This document shows positions 5,813 through 6,924 of a stretch of 6,924 bases of DNA, one piece after another (positions within the stretch are counted from its first letter, which is position 1; each line of letters opens with the position of its first letter). The DNA is from Legionellaceae bacterium (lineage in GTDB: Bacteria > Pseudomonadota > Gammaproteobacteria > Legionellales > Legionellaceae): the NCBI GenBank assembly GCA_030696465.1, contig JAUYSE010000051.1, forward strand, positions 1 through 6,924, written 5' to 3'. The notes beneath the pieces were generated by a model. The model did not search any database, had not been told where the DNA came from, and saw only the letters and a program-made list of their open reading frames with translations. Both the position numbers and the translations under genes were made by a program.

Positions 5813-5860
5813 TTTTATTTAAAATACTGGTTGCTGTCTGCAGTTACTGGTAGAGTATAG
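5741..5860 (+). other. Repeat-borne short open frame (39 codons)
   Basis: An ATG with an excellent AGGAGG five bases upstream opens a frame beginning MRVYERALPDTPWYHYH that ends at TAG 5858-5860, just beyond the repeat. In copy 1 the equivalent ATG (2334, minus strand) begins MRVYESPSST. The variable arms differ by one base in length, so the tail modules are read in different frames in the two copies (WYHYHNKARIP against GTTNIIRREFL). The initiation signal is therefore conserved, but the peptide is not beyond about five residues. I do not call it a protein gene; the initiation signal may serve a regulatory purpose or be incidental. Confidence 0.3.
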
Positions 5861-5869
5861 GCATGAATT

Positions 5870-5899
5870 TTTCCATGCATGTTATATCAACCCTATATT
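5870..5899 (+). promoter_or_regulatory. Candidate sigma70 promoter for icd
   Basis: TTTCCA (5870-5875, 4/6) and TATATT (5894-5899, 5/6) are spaced by 18 bases. A start near 5906 would give a leader of about 60 nt before the icd ATG. The leader contains a 6-bp ATAGAT/ATCTAT stem with a 3-nt loop (5920-5934), followed by a T-run, too weak to be called an attenuator. The icd ribosome binding site is GAGGAG at 5952-5957, seven bases from the ATG. No other recognisable element lies between 5813 and 5964. Confidence 0.35.
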
Positions 5900-5964
5900 C
5901 CATGCAACGCACACTTTTTATAGATTTCATCTATTTTTAGGTATTTACATTGAGGAGTTTAACG

Positions 5965-6924
5965 ATGTCTTTTCAAAAAATTACGGTCCCCACTGAAGGG
6001 CAAGCGATTACCGTGAAAGCGGATGGCAGCTTGCAAGTTCCTGATATGCCGATTATCCCTTTTGTGGAAGGCGATGGTATCGGGGTTGATGTTACCCCGG
6101 CGATGCGCATGACGGTTGATGCGGCAGTACAAAAAGCCTACGGGAATAAGCGTCGTATTGCTTGGATGGAAGTATACGCTGGCGAAAAAGCAAATGCTTT
6201 ATATGGTGGAGATACATGGTTACCGGAAGAAACCTTAAAAGCCATGCAAGATTTTGTAGTCTCAATTAAAGGGCCACTGACAACGCCGGTAGGTGGTGGT
6301 ATGCGCTCATTGAATGTGGCGATACGTCAGGCTCTAGATTTATACGTGTGTTTGCGTCCTATTCGTTATTTTAAAGGGACGCCCAGCCCTCTGAAAGAGC
6401 CATGGAAAACCGACATGGTAATTTTCCGTGAAAACTCTGAAGATATTTATGCCGGAATAGAATGGAAAGCAGATAGTCCTGAAGCTACTCGCATAATCAA
6501 ATTTTTACGAGAAGAAATGGGCGTGACCAAAATTCGCTTTCCAACCCATTGTGGAATTGGCATTAAACCGGTGTCACAGGAAGGCACAACACGCTTAGTG
6601 AAAGCGGCCATACAATATGCCATTGATAATGATCGCCCCTCGGTGACCCTCGTACACAAAGGGAACATCATGAAGTACACTGAAGGTGCCTTCAAAGACT
6701 GGGGTTATGCCGTAGCTCGTGAAGAGTTTGGCGCAGAGTTGTATGAGTCTGGTCCTTGGATGTCGTTGAAAAACCCTAAAACTGGCAAGACGATTTTCAT
6801 CAAAGATGTGATTGCAGATGCGTTTTTACAGCAAATTTTGTTACGCCCAGAAGATTCTAGCGTCATTGCGACACTCAATTTAAATGGGGATTACATTTCA
6901 GATGCATTGGCCGCACAAGTAGGT
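5965..6924 (+). CDS. icd: NADP-dependent isocitrate dehydrogenase (partial, 5' 320 codons)
   Basis: Oxidatively decarboxylates isocitrate to 2-oxoglutarate in the TCA cycle, as a cytoplasmic homodimer. The frame is open from the ATG to the window end (exactly 320 codons), about three quarters of the ~416-residue E. coli enzyme, so the gene is cut by the window edge rather than broken. It follows the E. coli protein closely with a +2 offset: Ser115 in GGGMRSLNVAIRQ (the AceK phosphorylation-site serine, Ser113 in E. coli), Asn117, Arg121, Arg131, Arg155 in FRENSEDIYAG, Tyr162, Lys232 in HKGNIMK, and the metal ligands Asp285, Asp309 and Asp313 (NGDYISDALAAQVG). The residues that decide NADP against NAD lie beyond the window, so cofactor choice rests on overall similarity. 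A strong GAGGAG supports the start. An intact phospho-site serine does not show that AceK exists here. Confidence 0.97.
   Translation, partial: MSFQKITVPTEGQAITVKADGSLQVPDMPIIPFVEGDGIGVDVTPAMRMTVDAAVQKAYGNKRRIAWMEVYAGEKANALYGGDTWLPEETLKAMQDFVVSIKGPLTTPVGGGMRSLNVAIRQALDLYVCLRPIRYFKGTPSPLKEPWKTDMVIFRENSEDIYAGIEWKADSPEATRIIKFLREEMGVTKIRFPTHCGIGIKPVSQEGTTRLVKAAIQYAIDNDRPSVTLVHKGNIMKYTEGAFKDWGYAVAREEFGAELYESGPWMSLKNPKTGKTIFIKDVIADAFLQQILLRPEDSSVIATLNLNGDYISDALAAQVG

Noticed and set aside
6447..6695. 82-codon minus-strand frame inside icd
   Set aside because: It is antisense to a strongly conserved part of isocitrate dehydrogenase and looks like a shadow frame.

Overview
The window looks like chromosome of a moderately AT-rich gammaproteobacterium. 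The housekeeping proteins (FdxA, TsaB, YcaR-type Trm112, glutaminase, isocitrate dehydrogenase) all resemble the E. coli/Azotobacter forms closely. A large, coiled-coil-rich, Lys/Glu-rich orphan protein together with structured dispersed repeats fits a host-associated member of the Legionellales (Coxiellaceae-like). That placement is an inference from style, not from a marker gene.

Layout. (1) Bases 16-2151, minus strand: a tightly packed operon read fdxA, tsaB, ycaR-like, glsA. fdxA/tsaB and ycaR-like/glsA are joined by 4-base ATGA overlaps; ycaR-like follows tsaB by 8 bases, or overlaps it if the upstream GTG is used. It encodes a 7Fe ferredoxin, a t6A tRNA-modification subunit, a small zinc-ribbon protein and a glutaminase. 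(2) Bases 2152-2778: a gene-poor stretch holding the fdxA leader and likely promoter, a ~180-bp hairpin repeat (copy 1) with duplicated end modules, an unrelated long palindrome, and a good -10 box. (3) Bases 2779-5502, plus strand: a 907-residue protein I cannot assign to a family. (4) Bases 5503-5964: degenerate repeat fragments, copy 2 of the hairpin repeat in the opposite orientation, and the icd leader. (5) Bases 5965 to the window end: the first 320 codons of icd (NADP-type isocitrate dehydrogenase).

The most interesting element is the pair of ~180-bp repeats. They are in inverted orientation and bracket the orphan gene. Most of each copy is nearly identical to the other, but a ~15-nt segment on each side of the core differs strongly between copies. 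In each copy the two variable segments are still almost perfectly complementary to each other. The conserved core holds a GC-rich hairpin followed by an unpaired stretch with a Shine-Dalgarno-like sequence and an ATG. The reading frame after the ATG is not conserved. This points to constraint (or copying) at the level of folded nucleic acid rather than protein.

The ferredoxin operon and icd are core metabolism, and the orphan gene with its repeats looks like accessory material between them.
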